From positions 3,224,001 to 3,288,000 of the forward strand of contig NZ_CP066370.1 of NCBI RefSeq assembly GCF_016406325.1: a DNA stretch of 64,000 nt, given 5' to 3'. Shown here one piece after another: positions 1 through 10,470 of the stretch. The notes beneath the pieces were generated by a model. That model saw only the letters and a program-made list of their open reading frames with translations, had not been told where the DNA came from and made no database searches. The position numbers were made by a program, and so were the translations under genes. Position 1 is the stretch's first letter; the number at the start of each line of letters is the position of its first letter. The DNA comes from Shewanella putrefaciens. Its GTDB lineage: Bacteria > Pseudomonadota > Gammaproteobacteria > Enterobacterales > Shewanellaceae.

Positions 1-798
1 TTAAAATACATGGATTTATCCCGCGAACATTTTGATGCAGACATTATTGTTTGGCCCGAAGCGGCGATTCCAGCACCTGAATCCATGGTGCAAGACTTTT
101 TAGATAATGCCAATAAAGTCGCTAACCTAAACGACACCTCGATCATCACAGGCATTATTAGCCATCAACATAATGAGTTTTATAATTCATTAATCGTGCT
201 TGGTAATCATAGTCAGAAACAACAAACCGCTCCTGACTATGAGGGCGATGGCAGCAATCAATTTAAGAAACATCACCTACTACCAATTGGCGAGTTTGTG
301 CCCTTTGAAACACTACTGCGCCCGATTGCCCCTTTCTTTAATTTGCCCATGTCTTCCTTTGCAAGAGGCGAATATCAACAACCGAATTTGAGTGCCCTAG
401 GACATAAAGTTGCACCCGCTATTTGCTATGAAATCGCCTTCCCTGAGCAGTTACGCGATAGCGTCAATCAAGGGACCGATTTACTCTTAACTGTCTCTAA
501 CGATGCTTGGTTTGGTACTTCAAATGGTCCATTACAACATATGGAAATTGCCCAAATGCGTGCCATTGAATTAGGCCGACCTTTGGTGCGCGCCACCAAT
601 AATGGCGTCACCGCCGTCGTTGATGAAAATGGCAATATCACCGCTGCGCTGCCTCAATTTGAAACGGGCGTGTTGCGTGCCACTATTCCACTGGTCGCAG
701 GCCAAACCTGGTTTGCTAAAATGGGCCAAAATCCCCTGCTGATACTCTGTGGCTTACTCGTGCTTTTTGGCCTTCAACGATGCTTCAAAGCACGATAG
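1..798 (+). CDS. lnt: Apolipoprotein N-acyltransferase, C-terminal part (5' end outside window)
   Basis: This is the 3' part of Lnt, the inner-membrane enzyme that adds the third acyl chain to lipoproteins from phospholipid. The reading frame is already open at base 1, so the gene starts upstream of the window. The visible part is the periplasmic nitrilase-like domain with its Glu-Lys-Cys triad: Glu in VWPEAAIP, Lys in FKKHHLLPIGEFVPFE and Cys in PAICYEIAFPE. It is followed by a C-terminal membrane helix (residues about 240-257 of the fragment) and a basic tail. The full protein is usually about 510-520 residues, so roughly half is seen. Family assignment is firm. Confidence 0.95.
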   Translation, partial: LKYMDLSREHFDADIIVWPEAAIPAPESMVQDFLDNANKVANLNDTSIITGIISHQHNEFYNSLIVLGNHSQKQQTAPDYEGDGSNQFKKHHLLPIGEFVPFETLLRPIAPFFNLPMSSFARGEYQQPNLSALGHKVAPAICYEIAFPEQLRDSVNQGTDLLLTVSNDAWFGTSNGPLQHMEIAQMRAIELGRPLVRATNNGVTAVVDENGNITAALPQFETGVLRATIPLVAGQTWFAKMGQNPLLILCGLLVLFGLQRCFKAR

Positions 799-808
799 GA
801 TTTAGACT

Positions 809-1312
809 ATGTACCTTAATGTCAATAATAAAAAAACGGCAGGCTTTACCCTGATTGAACTGGTTATAGTCATTATTGTCCTTGGTATTTTGACGGTAAT
901 CGCCGCACCGAAATTTATTGGCTTAAGCAAAGAAGCTCGGGAGAAAACCTTGCTCCAACTTCAGGCCAGTGTCAAAACGGCAAACACGTTAGTCTATTCT
1001 AAAACCCAAATGTCCAGCCTTAAGAGCCAAGCAGTAGTGAATCGTGACGATATTATTGATATCGATTTAGATGGTGATGGTACGGCAGAGACGCGTCTTA
1101 AATGGGGTTATCTTGATAATACCGATGTAGAAAAATGGATTACATCAGATGATAAGCTCATTATTCAGTATCAAGGGATTAATATCACTTATATAGGTTA
1201 CGATCTTAACAACAATACCTTAGTGAATGATGATCAATGTTATTTCCGTTATACTCAGGCAACGGATGCCAATACCCCACCTCTGTATGATCTCAATCTA
1301 CAAGGCTGTTAA
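809..1312 (+). CDS. Type IV prepilin-like / pseudopilin protein with N-methylation motif
   Basis: A 167-residue protein with a class III prepilin leader. A short basic head (KKTAG) is followed by the cleavage and methylation sequence FTLIELVIVIIVLGILTVIA, with the conserved Glu at +5 of the mature protein. After the hydrophobic helix comes an Ala/Lys-rich helix and a soluble domain with two Cys near the C-terminus (DDQCYF and the terminal LQGC) that could form the pilin D-loop disulphide. It resembles MSHA-type major pilins or type II secretion pseudopilins, but no other pilus gene is adjacent. It starts 10 bp after lnt and could be co-transcribed with it. Exact partner system unknown. Confidence 0.85.
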   Translation: MYLNVNNKKTAGFTLIELVIVIIVLGILTVIAAPKFIGLSKEAREKTLLQLQASVKTANTLVYSKTQMSSLKSQAVVNRDDIIDIDLDGDGTAETRLKWGYLDNTDVEKWITSDDKLIIQYQGINITYIGYDLNNNTLVNDDQCYFRYTQATDANTPPLYDLNLQGC

Positions 1313-1426
1313 ACTGCTTATAATCTGCCTAAAAATAAATTAGGACACGCCCTCGTTTCGCGCTAGAGTGCAGCATCATTCGCGGCCGAGTTCTATTGCC
1401 TCGTATCATTTTACTAAGGCAAATCT

Positions 1427-2086
1427 ATGGCTCCCTTAAGGATCCGCTACCAAACCCATGAGTTTGGTGTCCTCGATATTCATATTCGTACCCTAAGAGA
1501 CAATCAGGAATTTGAAGATATTAATGGCGAGGCAGAAAAGCTCGGTATCTCATCTGCAACTTGGCCATTATTTGGCATAGTCTGGCCATCTGAGCAAGTT
1601 CTCTCGCATCATATGTTGGACTACCCAATTGAGGGTAAACGCATTTTAGAAGTAGGTTGCGGTATAGGGCTCGCCAGTCTAGTACTGAATCATAGGCTCG
1701 CCGATATCACGGCAACTGACTATCACCCAGAAACAGGCAGCTTTCTTTCACAGAATGTAGCCTTGAATAAGGGGCGTACTATTCCCTTTGTACGAACGGG
1801 TTGGGCAGATGAAACATCAAAATTAGGGTTATTTGATTTAATTATCGGCAGTGATCTGCTGTATGAGCAGGAACATGCAGACTTGCTTTCGCAATTTATT
1901 GAGCAACACGCCAAACCTATTTGCGATGTGATTTTGGTCGACCCTGGTCGCGGCAATCATGCAAAATTCAGTAAACGTATGGTGACCTTAGGTTACGAAC
2001 ACTCACAACATAAACCCATTCACACTGAATTTTTATTAGCGCCTTTCGGTGGGCAAATCCTCAGCTACTCTCGAACCAACAGTTGA
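1427..2086 (+). CDS. Class I SAM-dependent methyltransferase (METTL21/protein-lysine type)
   Basis: A 219-residue methyltransferase. Motif I is seen as ILEVGCGIGLASL (about residues 71-83), the acidic end of strand 2 as TATDYHPE (about 95-102), and a post-motif as LIIGSDLLYEQEHADLL. The D-L-L-Y pattern resembles the eukaryote-like METTL21/nicotinamide N-methyltransferase-related family, whose members often methylate protein lysines; the substrate here cannot be read from sequence. It stands alone between a prepilin gene and a convergent zinc-ribbon gene and is followed by a strong hairpin terminator. Confidence 0.8.
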   Translation: MAPLRIRYQTHEFGVLDIHIRTLRDNQEFEDINGEAEKLGISSATWPLFGIVWPSEQVLSHHMLDYPIEGKRILEVGCGIGLASLVLNHRLADITATDYHPETGSFLSQNVALNKGRTIPFVRTGWADETSKLGLFDLIIGSDLLYEQEHADLLSQFIEQHAKPICDVILVDPGRGNHAKFSKRMVTLGYEHSQHKPIHTEFLLAPFGGQILSYSRTNS

Positions 2087-2134
2087 TATTGCCTAGTGAA
2101 TGCAAATATGAGCAATTTAGGTCTAATCAATCCC

Positions 2135-2163
2135 AAAAAAAACGACGCTGAGGCGTCGTTTTA
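2135..2163. terminator. Bidirectional rho-independent terminator
   Basis: An 8-bp perfect stem AACGACGC / GCGTCGTT with a 4-base loop (2141-2160) is preceded by an A-run and followed by T residues. It can therefore end both the methyltransferase transcript (+) and the zinc-ribbon transcript (-). Confidence 0.85.
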
Positions 2164-2186
2164 ACTGCATAACATCATCACCTTGG

Positions 2187-2687
2187 TTAAGGTGTTAGCG
2201 GCTCGCGGGTAAATTCTTCATTATCACATTCAGGACAATCTGGAATTTCGCTGGGAAATTCGATGCTCATTTCATGGCCACAATTGGTGCAGACCATAAT
2301 ACCTTGATTAACAATATCACCGCTCTGGTAATAACCGTGGTGTTTAAAATCCTGTGTTAACTCATGCCATTCCACTTGGCTACGATCAGTAATCTCACTT
2401 AACCAATGCCAGAGTGTATTTTCCAGCACGATTAAACTGGGACTATGGCTGAGACTATCGGCATTTTGTTCTCGAAGAAAGCTGGCAATATCACGCTTTA
2501 AAAATTGTTCCACCAAAGCAAGCTCATCTTCTTTGGCCTGTTCTTTTAGACGCAAAAACTCCTTACCTTGTGTGACAGATTTAAATAAATTCTTTGCAGT
2601 CAGCGTGTTATCTTCTGCAAATTGCGATTTCACCTCGGTAATTAAGGCTTGGTACAGTCCTAGTAGTTCGCCACTTCTCTCATTCAT
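2187..2687 (-). CDS. ybeL: Zinc-ribbon protein, YbeL/DUF1451 family
   Basis: A 166-residue protein ending in a zinc ribbon with two CxxC pairs (CTNCGHE and CPECDNEE, about residues 132-160), preceded by a helical, charged N-terminal region. This matches the YbeL family, which lies next to leuS in many enterics; biochemical function is not established. The start is the ATG at 2687, with AGGAG 8 bases upstream; a TTG two codons earlier is unlikely. It diverges from leuS and converges on the upstream methyltransferase. Confidence 0.85.
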   Translation of the reverse strand: MNERSGELLGLYQALITEVKSQFAEDNTLTAKNLFKSVTQGKEFLRLKEQAKEDELALVEQFLKRDIASFLREQNADSLSHSPSLIVLENTLWHWLSEITDRSQVEWHELTQDFKHHGYYQSGDIVNQGIMVCTNCGHEMSIEFPSEIPDCPECDNEEFTREPLTP

Positions 2688-2809
2688 AACCAATACTCCT
2701 TCATAGGAACCTTTTTAATGCATCACTTCTAGTTTATTCTATGCAGATCTTATTCGCGCCGATATGGCGTTAGATCAAATAAATAGGCGGCACTGCCGGA
2801 AATAGAGTG

Positions 2810-5389
2810 ATGCAAGAGCAATATAATCCCTCAGAAATTGAAGCCTTAGTGCAAAAGCACTGGCATGACAACAAAACCTTCGAAGTCACTGAAGACGCAA
2901 ACAAAGAAAAGTTTTATTGCCTTTCGATGTTTCCCTATCCTTCTGGCCGACTCCACATGGGACACGTTCGCAACTATACCATAGGTGACGTCGTTGCGCG
3001 CTTCCAGCGTCTTCAAGGCAAAAATGTGCTGCAACCAATTGGTTGGGACTCCTTTGGTTTGCCTGCAGAAAATGCCGCGATTAATAATAAAACAGCACCT
3101 GCGCCATGGACCTATGAAAACATAGAGTACATGAAAAACCAGCTAAAACTGCTAGGTTTTGGTTACGATTGGAGCCGTGAAATCGCCACTTGTACCCCAG
3201 AATATTATCGCTGGGAACAATGGTTCTTCACTAAGTTGTACGAGAAGGGCCTAGTCTATAAAAAGACCGCTTCCGTCAACTGGTGTCCAAACGATGAAAC
3301 CGTGCTGGCGAACGAGCAAGTACAAGACGGTTGCTGCTGGCGCTGTGATACCCCTGTGGAACAAAAAGAAATTCCACAGTGGTTTATTAAGATCACCGCC
3401 TATGCAGAAGAATTATTAAACGATATCGATACCTTAGATGGCTGGCCTGAACAGGTCAAAACCATGCAACGTAACTGGATTGGTCGCAGTGAAGGCGTAG
3501 AAATGACCTTCGGCGTTGCAGGTCACGATAAAAGCTTCGATATCTATACCACACGTCCAGATACCTTAATGGGCGTGACCTATGTGGCGATTGCCGCAGG
3601 TCATCCATTGGCAGAAATCGCCGCGCAAACGAATCCTGACCTTGCCGCCTTTATCGATGAGTGCAAAAACAGCACAACATCTGAAGCCGAACTCGCGACT
3701 ATGGAAAAACGCGGTGTCGCTACAGGGCTTTTCGCCATTCATCCTATCACTGGTAAACAAGTCCCGATTTGGGCAGCTAACTTTGTGTTGATGAACTATG
3801 GCACAGGTGCCGTAATGTCAGTTCCTGGGCACGACCAACGTGACTTTGAATTTGCAAAAAAATACGGCCTAGCGATTGAAGCTGTGATCAAGCCTGTTGA
3901 TGGCGAAGTCGATATCAGTGAAGCCGCTTACACCGAAAAAGGCATTCTGTTTAACTCGGGCGAGTTCGACGGTTTAGACTTTGAAGCGGGCTTTAATGCC
4001 ATTGCTAACAAGTTAGTCGCCGAAGGTAAAGGCAAGCGCCAAGTCAACTATCGCCTGCGCGATTGGGGTGTTTCTCGTCAGCGTTACTGGGGCGCGCCTA
4101 TTCCTATGGTGACCTTAGCTGACGGCACTGTGATCCCAACACCTGAAGATCAACTGCCAGTATTGCTGCCAGAAGATGTTGTGATGGACGGGATTCAAAG
4201 CCCAATCAAAGCCGATAAAGAATGGGCCAAAACCCAAGTGAACGGTCAAGATGCACTGCGCGAAACCGATACCTTCGATACCTTTATGGAATCCTCTTGG
4301 TATTATGCCCGTTACTGCAGCCCGCAGGCAGACGAAATGTTAGATCCCGCTAAAGCCAACTACTGGCTACCCGTAGATCAATACATTGGTGGTATCGAAC
4401 ACGCTTGTATGCATTTGTTATATTTCCGCTTCTTCCACAAGTTGCTGCGTGATGCGGGTCTGGTTAACTCTAACGAGCCAGCCAAACAATTGCTGACTCA
4501 GGGTATGGTGTTGGCTGATGCTTTCTACTACATCAACGAAAAAGGCGCCCGTGTGTGGGTTTCTCCTTTAGATGTAGAGACCACCGAAAAAGACGACAAG
4601 GGCCGTATCACTAAGGCCATCGACAAAGACGGCAACGAACTGGTTTACACTGGTATGTGCAAGATGTCTAAGTCGAAAAACAACGGTATCGACCCACAGG
4701 TGATGGTTGAAAAATATGGCGCAGACACTGTGCGTCTATTTATGATGTTCGCCTCACCGCCAGAATTAACCCTGGAATGGCAAGAGTCTGGCGTTGAAGG
4801 CGCACACCGCTTCATTAAACGTCTGTGGAAGCTTGCAAGCGAGTATATCGCCCAAGATAACAGTGAAGCCTTAGATGTCAGCAAGTTAACAAGCGAGCAA
4901 AAAGCGCTGCGCCGTGAAGTCCACAAGACCATTGCCAAAGTGACCGACGATATCGGCCGCCGTCAAATGTTCAACACTGCGGTTGCCGCCGTAATGGAAC
5001 TGATGAACCACCTGCAAAAAGCGCCACAAACCACAGGCCAAGACAGAGCCATTATCGGTGAAGCCTTATCTGCGGTCGTGCGTTTACTGTACCCCATTAT
5101 TCCACATGTGAGCTTTACCTTGTGGAATGACTTAGGTAATACAGGCAGCATCGAAGACAGCCAATGGCCGGTTGTTGATGAATCTGCATTGGTAGAAGAC
5201 AGCAAACTGATTGTGGTACAAGTGAACGGTAAAGTTCGCGCTAAAATCACTGTTGCCGCCGATGCGGATAAAGACTCAGTTGAAGCCTTGGGTATGAATG
5301 ATGAGCATGTGATCAAATACCTAGATGGCCTGACAGTACGTAAAGTGATCTATGTACCAGGTAAACTGCTCAGCATAGTGGCAAATTAA
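2810..5389 (+). CDS. leuS: Leucyl-tRNA synthetase
   Basis: An 859-residue class Ia aminoacyl-tRNA synthetase that charges tRNA-Leu. Signature motifs are HIGH-type [14 protein letters not shown] (about residues 42-55) and KMSKSKNNG (about 620-628). The CP1 editing domain carries the TTRPDT and [12 protein letters not shown] segments, and the C-terminal RNA-binding part ends [12 protein letters not shown]. Length equals that of enteric LeuS (860). A GTG at 2807 immediately precedes the ATG at 2810; the ATG matches the family N-terminus MQEQY. lptE follows after 20 bp, the conserved leuS-lptE-holA-nadD order. Confidence 0.98.
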   Translation: MQEQYNPSEIEALVQKHWHDNKTFEVTEDANKEKFYCLSMFPYPSGRLHMGHVRNYTIGDVVARFQRLQGKNVLQPIGWDSFGLPAENAAINNKTAPAPWTYENIEYMKNQLKLLGFGYDWSREIATCTPEYYRWEQWFFTKLYEKGLVYKKTASVNWCPNDETVLANEQVQDGCCWRCDTPVEQKEIPQWFIKITAYAEELLNDIDTLDGWPEQVKTMQRNWIGRSEGVEMTFGVAGHDKSFDIYTTRPDTLMGVTYVAIAAGHPLAEIAAQTNPDLAAFIDECKNSTTSEAELATMEKRGVATGLFAIHPITGKQVPIWAANFVLMNYGTGAVMSVPGHDQRDFEFAKKYGLAIEAVIKPVDGEVDISEAAYTEKGILFNSGEFDGLDFEAGFNAIANKLVAEGKGKRQVNYRLRDWGVSRQRYWGAPIPMVTLADGTVIPTPEDQLPVLLPEDVVMDGIQSPIKADKEWAKTQVNGQDALRETDTFDTFMESSWYYARYCSPQADEMLDPAKANYWLPVDQYIGGIEHACMHLLYFRFFHKLLRDAGLVNSNEPAKQLLTQGMVLADAFYYINEKGARVWVSPLDVETTEKDDKGRITKAIDKDGNELVYTGMCKMSKSKNNGIDPQVMVEKYGADTVRLFMMFASPPELTLEWQESGVEGAHRFIKRLWKLASEYIAQDNSEALDVSKLTSEQKALRREVHKTIAKVTDDIGRRQMFNTAVAAVMELMNHLQKAPQTTGQDRAIIGEALSAVVRLLYPIIPHVSFTLWNDLGNTGSIEDSQWPVVDESALVEDSKLIVVQVNGKVRAKITVAADADKDSVEALGMNDEHVIKYLDGLTVRKVIYVPGKLLSIVAN

Positions 5390-5409
5390 ATAGGAAACCG
5401 CGAAAACTT

Positions 5410-5904
5410 ATGCTAATTAAACGGTTAGCTTTCGCAATTATCGCACTGGTCATTATGACCAGTGCTGGTTGCGGTTTTAAGCTCCAACGAAGTTATCAGA
5501 TCCCAAACGTGCTCAATCAATTAAGTTTGACTAGCCCGGATGAATACAGTGAACTCACCCGCTTAGTGCGTGAGCGTTTGCGCCTGAACAACGTTAAAGT
5601 AGTTGATGCTGCTAATGATATTCCCGTGTTAAGGTTGATAACAGACTCGTTAGAGCGCTCGACACTATCGCTTTATTCCACTGGGAATGTGGCTGAATAC
5701 GAGTTAATTTACTTTGTAGAGTTTGCCGTAGCCTTACCCGGTAAAGAGGCGCAACCCTTTAGGGTTGAAATTCGACGTGATTACTTGGACGACCCCCGCA
5801 CCGCATTGGCTAAGAGTCGTGAAATGGAACTGCTAGTCAAAGAAATGCGCATTCAAGCTGCCGATCGTATTTTACAATCGATGGCAAGTATTGAGGTAAA
5901 TTAA
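5410..5904 (+). CDS. lptE: LPS-assembly lipoprotein LptE
   Basis: A 164-residue outer-membrane lipoprotein that plugs the LptD barrel and helps insert lipopolysaccharide. A short signal peptide is followed by a lipobox around TSAGC (Cys about residue 21), then GFKLQRSYQIP, typical of the family N-terminus. Size matches LptE (formerly RlpB). It sits between leuS and holA as in E. coli. Confidence 0.93.
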   Translation: MLIKRLAFAIIALVIMTSAGCGFKLQRSYQIPNVLNQLSLTSPDEYSELTRLVRERLRLNNVKVVDAANDIPVLRLITDSLERSTLSLYSTGNVAEYELIYFVEFAVALPGKEAQPFRVEIRRDYLDDPRTALAKSREMELLVKEMRIQAADRILQSMASIEVN

Positions 5905-5956
5905 TGCGGAATGACAATTAAATGCGGGTTTATCATTAATGCTGGACAACGACTAA

Positions 5957-6988
5957 ATGAGAGTTTATCCAGATCAACTCTCTCGCCATCTCAATCAACT
6001 ATTGCCCTGTTACCTGATTTTTGGCGATGATCCTTGGTTAATTGAAACAACTAAGGATCAAATACGCCAATTGGCTAAACGCCAAGGTTTCGATGAAAAA
6101 GTCCAACTGATCCAAGAAACGGGCTTTAATTGGAATGATCTCACACAGGAATGGCAGGCTATGAGTCTGTTTTCCAGTAAACGCCAGATAGAACTTACAC
6201 TTCCCCAAGCTAAACCCGGCGCAGAAGGCTCGAGTACATTACAATCCCTATTACAGACGCCCAACCCTGATATGTTACTGATTATCGAGGGGCCAAAACT
6301 GTCTAGCGAACAAACTAACAGCAAATGGTTTAAGACTCTCGATGCCCAGGGTATGTATATTCCCTGCGCAACGCCCGAGGGGGATCAGTTTATGCGCTGG
6401 CTCGACTCACGCCTTCAGCACTTTAAGCTGCAACTGCAAAATGATGCCCGCGCTATGCTGTATTCATTGTATGAAGGTAATTTACTCGCAGCCGATCAAG
6501 CCATGCAACTGCTGCAACTGTTAAGCCCGACCAAACCCGTTAGTGCAGATGAACTCAGCCACTATTTTGAAGATCAGTCCCGCTTTACTGTGTTTCAACT
6601 CAGTGACGCGCTACTGCTCAATAAACAACAAAGTGCACAGCATATGTTAGCCCAACTTAATGGTGAGGGTACTGCTCTACCTATCTTGCTATGGACCTTA
6701 TTCAAAGAGCTAAACCTGCTACTCAATCTCAAAAATGAGCAAGCGCAAGGCATAGCGTTGAATACTCTTTGGGGAAAACATCGTATTTGGGATAAGCGTA
6801 AACCCTTGTATCAAGCGGCTTTGCAACGACTAACACTAGAGCAAATTGAGTATATGCTTGTATTTGCATCCAAGATTGAGCTTAATTTAAAACAACAGGG
6901 TAAAGAAGATTGGACGGGGCTTAGTCATCTTTGTCTGTTATTTGACCCTAAAGCCCATCAACATTTGGCCCATATAACCTTAGATTAA
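5957..6988 (+). CDS. holA: DNA polymerase III subunit delta
   Basis: A 343-residue clamp-loader subunit that opens the beta clamp. The N-terminal AAA+-like domain begins with the family pattern YLIFGDDPWLIETTKDQIR (about residues 19-37), containing the beta-binding region; the middle and C-terminal helical domains follow (FTVFQLSDALL, about 213-223). Length is the same as E. coli HolA (343). It is the third gene of the leuS-lptE-holA-nadD cluster, 52 bp after lptE and 9 bp before nadD. Confidence 0.95.
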   Translation: MRVYPDQLSRHLNQLLPCYLIFGDDPWLIETTKDQIRQLAKRQGFDEKVQLIQETGFNWNDLTQEWQAMSLFSSKRQIELTLPQAKPGAEGSSTLQSLLQTPNPDMLLIIEGPKLSSEQTNSKWFKTLDAQGMYIPCATPEGDQFMRWLDSRLQHFKLQLQNDARAMLYSLYEGNLLAADQAMQLLQLLSPTKPVSADELSHYFEDQSRFTVFQLSDALLLNKQQSAQHMLAQLNGEGTALPILLWTLFKELNLLLNLKNEQAQGIALNTLWGKHRIWDKRKPLYQAALQRLTLEQIEYMLVFASKIELNLKQQGKEDWTGLSHLCLLFDPKAHQHLAHITLD

Positions 6989-6997
6989 GTAAAGAAT

Positions 6998-7645
6998 ATG
7001 CGTATTGGTATTTTAGGCGGCACCTTCGACCCCATACATTACGGCCATATTCGCCCTGCAATAGAGGTGAAAGAGGCGCTAGGCTTAGATAAAGTCCTGC
7101 TAATGCCCAACCATATCCCGCCCCATAAACATCAGCCCAATTTATCCACAGCGCAACGCCTCAAAATGGTGGCCGATGTCTGTGCAGAGTTAGCGGGATT
7201 CGAGCTGTGTGATATAGAGGCCAATCGAGATACCCCTTCTTATACAGTCGTCACCCTCGAACAACTGAGCACACAATATCCAAATGCTGAATTGTTTTTT
7301 ATTATGGGGATGGACTCATTTATCCACCTACAAAGCTGGCATAAATGGCAACAAATATTTGGATTTGCCAATCTTGTGCTATGCCAGCGTCCGGGCTGGC
7401 ACTTATCAAACGAACACCCTATGCAGCAAGTACTCATGGCGAGAAGTGCAGCAATAGATACACTCAAAAATCCCCCCCAAAAACATCACCCAATCCATGG
7501 CCGTATTTTCACCGTTGATATTACACCTCAAGATATCTCATCCACCCAAATACGTTCAGCGTTAGCCATAGGAAAAATCCCGACGGATGCACTTATGCCT
7601 GTCACCTTGAATTACATTCAAAAACAACAACTTTATTTGTCTTAA
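6998..7645 (+). CDS. nadD: Nicotinate-nucleotide adenylyltransferase
   Basis: A 215-residue nucleotidyltransferase that converts nicotinate mononucleotide plus ATP to deamido-NAD. The nucleotide-binding motif [14 protein letters not shown] is at residues 7-20 and the [10 protein letters not shown] motif is near residue 180. It starts 9 bp after holA, so it is almost certainly co-transcribed with it. It is followed by a 107-bp gap before rsfS. Confidence 0.96.
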   Translation: MRIGILGGTFDPIHYGHIRPAIEVKEALGLDKVLLMPNHIPPHKHQPNLSTAQRLKMVADVCAELAGFELCDIEANRDTPSYTVVTLEQLSTQYPNAELFFIMGMDSFIHLQSWHKWQQIFGFANLVLCQRPGWHLSNEHPMQQVLMARSAAIDTLKNPPQKHHPIHGRIFTVDITPQDISSTQIRSALAIGKIPTDALMPVTLNYIQKQQLYLS

Positions 7646-7752
7646 CCTAATTATCTCCCTAGATATCGCAAACAGGGCAGCCGATCCAATGTATTCCGTG
7701 GTCTAACACTGATATACTACCGCGCTATTTAAAATTAATGAGGTAAGTCAGC

Positions 7753-8082
7753 GTGCAGAGCGCGGAATTAAAACAATTTGTTGTCGACAAGATCGATGAC
7801 TTGAAAGCCAGAGATATCGTTGTGATTGATGTTAGCAAGCAATCTAACATTACCGATTACATGGTCATATGTTCAGGTACATCAAAGACTCACGTTAAAG
7901 CTATCGCAGAAAACCTAGTCGTTGAAGCAAAAGCAGCAGGCATTCCACCTATTGGTGTTGAAGGCCGTGACAGCAGTGAATGGGTACTTGTAGACATGGG
8001 TGATGTGATCCTGCACGTTATGCAAGATCAAACCCGCGACTTCTACCAGCTCGAAAAGCTCTGGTCAGAAAAGCAAGCCTGA
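7753..8082 (+). CDS. rsfS: Ribosomal silencing factor RsfS
   Basis: A 109-residue RsfS/YbeB protein that binds ribosomal protein uL14 and blocks subunit joining in stationary phase. Family patterns are [29 protein letters not shown] and [23 protein letters not shown]. The start is GTG at 7753, preceded by GAGGT, and agrees with the family N-terminus. Its last base overlaps the first base of rlmH, suggesting coupled translation. Confidence 0.96.
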   Translation: MQSAELKQFVVDKIDDLKARDIVVIDVSKQSNITDYMVICSGTSKTHVKAIAENLVVEAKAAGIPPIGVEGRDSSEWVLVDMGDVILHVMQDQTRDFYQLEKLWSEKQA

Positions 8083-8552
8083 TGAAGTTGCAACTCATCG
8101 CCGTTGGAACACGGATGCCCGATTGGGTTACCCGTGGTTTCGAAGAATACCAGCGCCGCTTTCCCCGTGATATGGCGCTGGAGCTTATCGAAATACCCGC
8201 CGGAAAGCGGGGAAAAAATGCCGATATCGTTCGTATCCTGCAAAAGGAAGGTGAGCAAATGTTGGCTGCGATTCCCAAAGGCAATCATATTGTTAGCTTA
8301 GATCTACCCGGTAAAAACTGGACAACCCCAGAACTTGCAACTGCGCTGAGTAAATGGCAACTCGATGGCCGAGATGTCAGTTTGCTTGTTGGTGGACCAG
8401 AAGGTTTAGCGCCAGCATGTAAAGACGCTGCCCATCAAAGTTGGTGCCTCTCGGCATTAACCCTACCCCATCCGCTTGTGCGGATTGTGGTTGCAGAAAG
8501 TTTATACCGCGCGTGGAGTGTAAACACGAATCACCCTTACCACAGAGAATAG
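8082..8552 (+). CDS. rlmH: 23S rRNA pseudouridine-1915 N3-methyltransferase
   Basis: A 156-residue SPOUT methyltransferase acting on helix 69 of 23S rRNA in the assembled 70S ribosome. The SAM-binding knot is seen as [11 protein letters not shown] (about residues 101-111), and the catalytic tail ends [14 protein letters not shown]...NHPYHRE. Length is one residue longer than E. coli RlmH (155). It overlaps rsfS by one base and precedes the mrdA-rodA block. Confidence 0.97.
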   Translation: MKLQLIAVGTRMPDWVTRGFEEYQRRFPRDMALELIEIPAGKRGKNADIVRILQKEGEQMLAAIPKGNHIVSLDLPGKNWTTPELATALSKWQLDGRDVSLLVGGPEGLAPACKDAAHQSWCLSALTLPHPLVRIVVAESLYRAWSVNTNHPYHRE

Positions 8553-8613
8553 TGGGATCTTAATGTTAACGAGTGCCAACTACCCGTTATGGGATCAGCC
8601 GGAGAAAGCATAA

Positions 8614-10470
8614 GTGTCGCCAAAAAAGCGGATAACAATGCATGATCACGCCGCCGAGGCGTCACTCTTTAAGCGCCGTGCGCTATTCACTTTTTGCTGT
8701 GTAGTCGCCCTATTAAGCGTATTGGTGACCAACCTTTATCATCTACAGGTTGAATCCTATAAGGATTATGAAACCCGCTCTAACGATAACCGTATTCGTG
8801 TTGTCCCTATCGCCCCCAGCCGTGGTTTAATTTACGATAGAAACGGTATACTCCTAGCTGAAAACCAACCCTTTTATTCCCTCGATCTTATCCCCGAAAA
8901 AATCTCAAAAATGCAAGAGACCTTAGATGAGCTAGGCAAGCTCATTGAGATCAGCGAGGAAGAACGAGAAAACTTTACCGAAGCACTGAAATTTCATCGC
9001 CGCTTTAAACCGCTCACACTTAAAAACCAGCTTACTGAAGAACAAGTGGCGATTTTTAGTGTTAACCAGCACAGATTTCCCGGTATTTCTGTCGAAGCAG
9101 GGCTAAAACGTAATTATCCTTACAATAGCCAATTAACCCATGTGCTCGGTTATGTGGGAAAAATTAATACCCGTGATCGCGCCCAGTTAGAACGTAGTGA
9201 TCTATGGAAAAACTACGCTGCAACCAAAGATATTGGTAAGCAAGGGATTGAAAAGTTTTATGAATCATTACTACATGGTATTCCGGGCCATCTCGAAGAA
9301 GAAGTGAACAACCGTGGCCGCACAATCCGCACCTTAAAAATTGTGCCGCCAGAGCCTGGGCAAGATATATATCTAACAATCGATTTAAAACTGCAGCAAA
9401 AGGCAGTGGAGTTACTTCAAGGACATAAGGGTTCTATTGTCGCGATAGATCCAAGAGATGGCGGCATTTTAGCATTAGTATCAAGCCCAAGTTATGATCC
9501 AAACCAATTTGTTCAAGGTATTAACAGCAAAGATTACAATGATTTACTCAATGATAAATCTCGACCTTTGATCAACAGGGCAACCCAAGGACAGTATGCG
9601 CCCGCATCAACGATTAAGCCTATGGTTGCCCTACTCGGCTTGGATGAAAAAGTCGTTACTGAACATACTCGCATTTGGGATCCTGGATTTTGGCAAATCC
9701 CAGGTGTAGAACGTAAATATCGCGATTGGAAGCGTTGGGGTCATGGATGGGTTAACGTCTATAGTGCGATTATAGAATCCTGTGATACCTACTTTTATGA
9801 GTTAGCTTATAAAGTTGGCGTCGATGCCATTGCGCGTTTTATGGAACCTTTTGGCTTTGGTCAAAATACCGGAATAGATATTTTTGAGGAATCCGCAGGT
9901 AATATGCCCTCTAAGGATTGGAAACGCTTAAAATACAATCAAGCCTGGTATATAGGTGACACCATTTCAGTTGGGATCGGCCAAGGTTATTGGACAGCGA
10001 CCCCATTACAACTGGCTAATGCTACTGCCATTTTAGCCAATAAGGGGCGTCGTTTTCAGCCGCATTTACTTAAATCTATCAAGGATAATACGGCAAAAAT
10101 TGACACTCCAGTTAATGAGTTACCGCCAATAGAACTTAAGAATGCTCGTAACTGGAATATTATCAATGAAGCGATGCGCCAGACGGCTCATAAATCTCGT
10201 TTCACCGATGCAAACTATTCAGCTGCAATGAAAACAGGAACGGCTCAGGTAATTGGCGTAGCTGAAAATACAAAATACGATGCGGATAAAATTGCAGAAC
10301 ACTTTCGTGATAATGCATTAGTGATTGCTTACGCCCCCTTTGAAGATCCTAAAATCGTACTCGCAGTCGTCATGGAAAACGCGGGTTGGGGTGGTGCGAA
10401 TGCAGGTCCAGTTGCTCGTGCCATGCTGGATGAATACATGCTTAGAGACACTTGGAAACCAACGCCATGA
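8614..10470 (+). CDS. mrdA: Penicillin-binding protein 2 (elongasome transpeptidase)
   Basis: A 618-residue bitopic inner-membrane transpeptidase that cross-links peptidoglycan during cylindrical growth together with RodA. There is one N-terminal membrane helix (about residues 23-43), a dimerisation domain, and a transpeptidase domain with catalytic ASTIKP (SxxK), SCD (SxN equivalent) and KTGTAQ motifs. The start is GTG at 8614, after GGAG in the preceding bases; an in-frame ATG at 8638 is a shorter alternative. The stop codon overlaps the rodA start as ATGA. Confidence 0.96.
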   Translation: MSPKKRITMHDHAAEASLFKRRALFTFCCVVALLSVLVTNLYHLQVESYKDYETRSNDNRIRVVPIAPSRGLIYDRNGILLAENQPFYSLDLIPEKISKMQETLDELGKLIEISEEERENFTEALKFHRRFKPLTLKNQLTEEQVAIFSVNQHRFPGISVEAGLKRNYPYNSQLTHVLGYVGKINTRDRAQLERSDLWKNYAATKDIGKQGIEKFYESLLHGIPGHLEEEVNNRGRTIRTLKIVPPEPGQDIYLTIDLKLQQKAVELLQGHKGSIVAIDPRDGGILALVSSPSYDPNQFVQGINSKDYNDLLNDKSRPLINRATQGQYAPASTIKPMVALLGLDEKVVTEHTRIWDPGFWQIPGVERKYRDWKRWGHGWVNVYSAIIESCDTYFYELAYKVGVDAIARFMEPFGFGQNTGIDIFEESAGNMPSKDWKRLKYNQAWYIGDTISVGIGQGYWTATPLQLANATAILANKGRRFQPHLLKSIKDNTAKIDTPVNELPPIELKNARNWNIINEAMRQTAHKSRFTDANYSAAMKTGTAQVIGVAENTKYDADKIAEHFRDNALVIAYAPFEDPKIVLAVVMENAGWGGANAGPVARAMLDEYMLRDTWKPTP

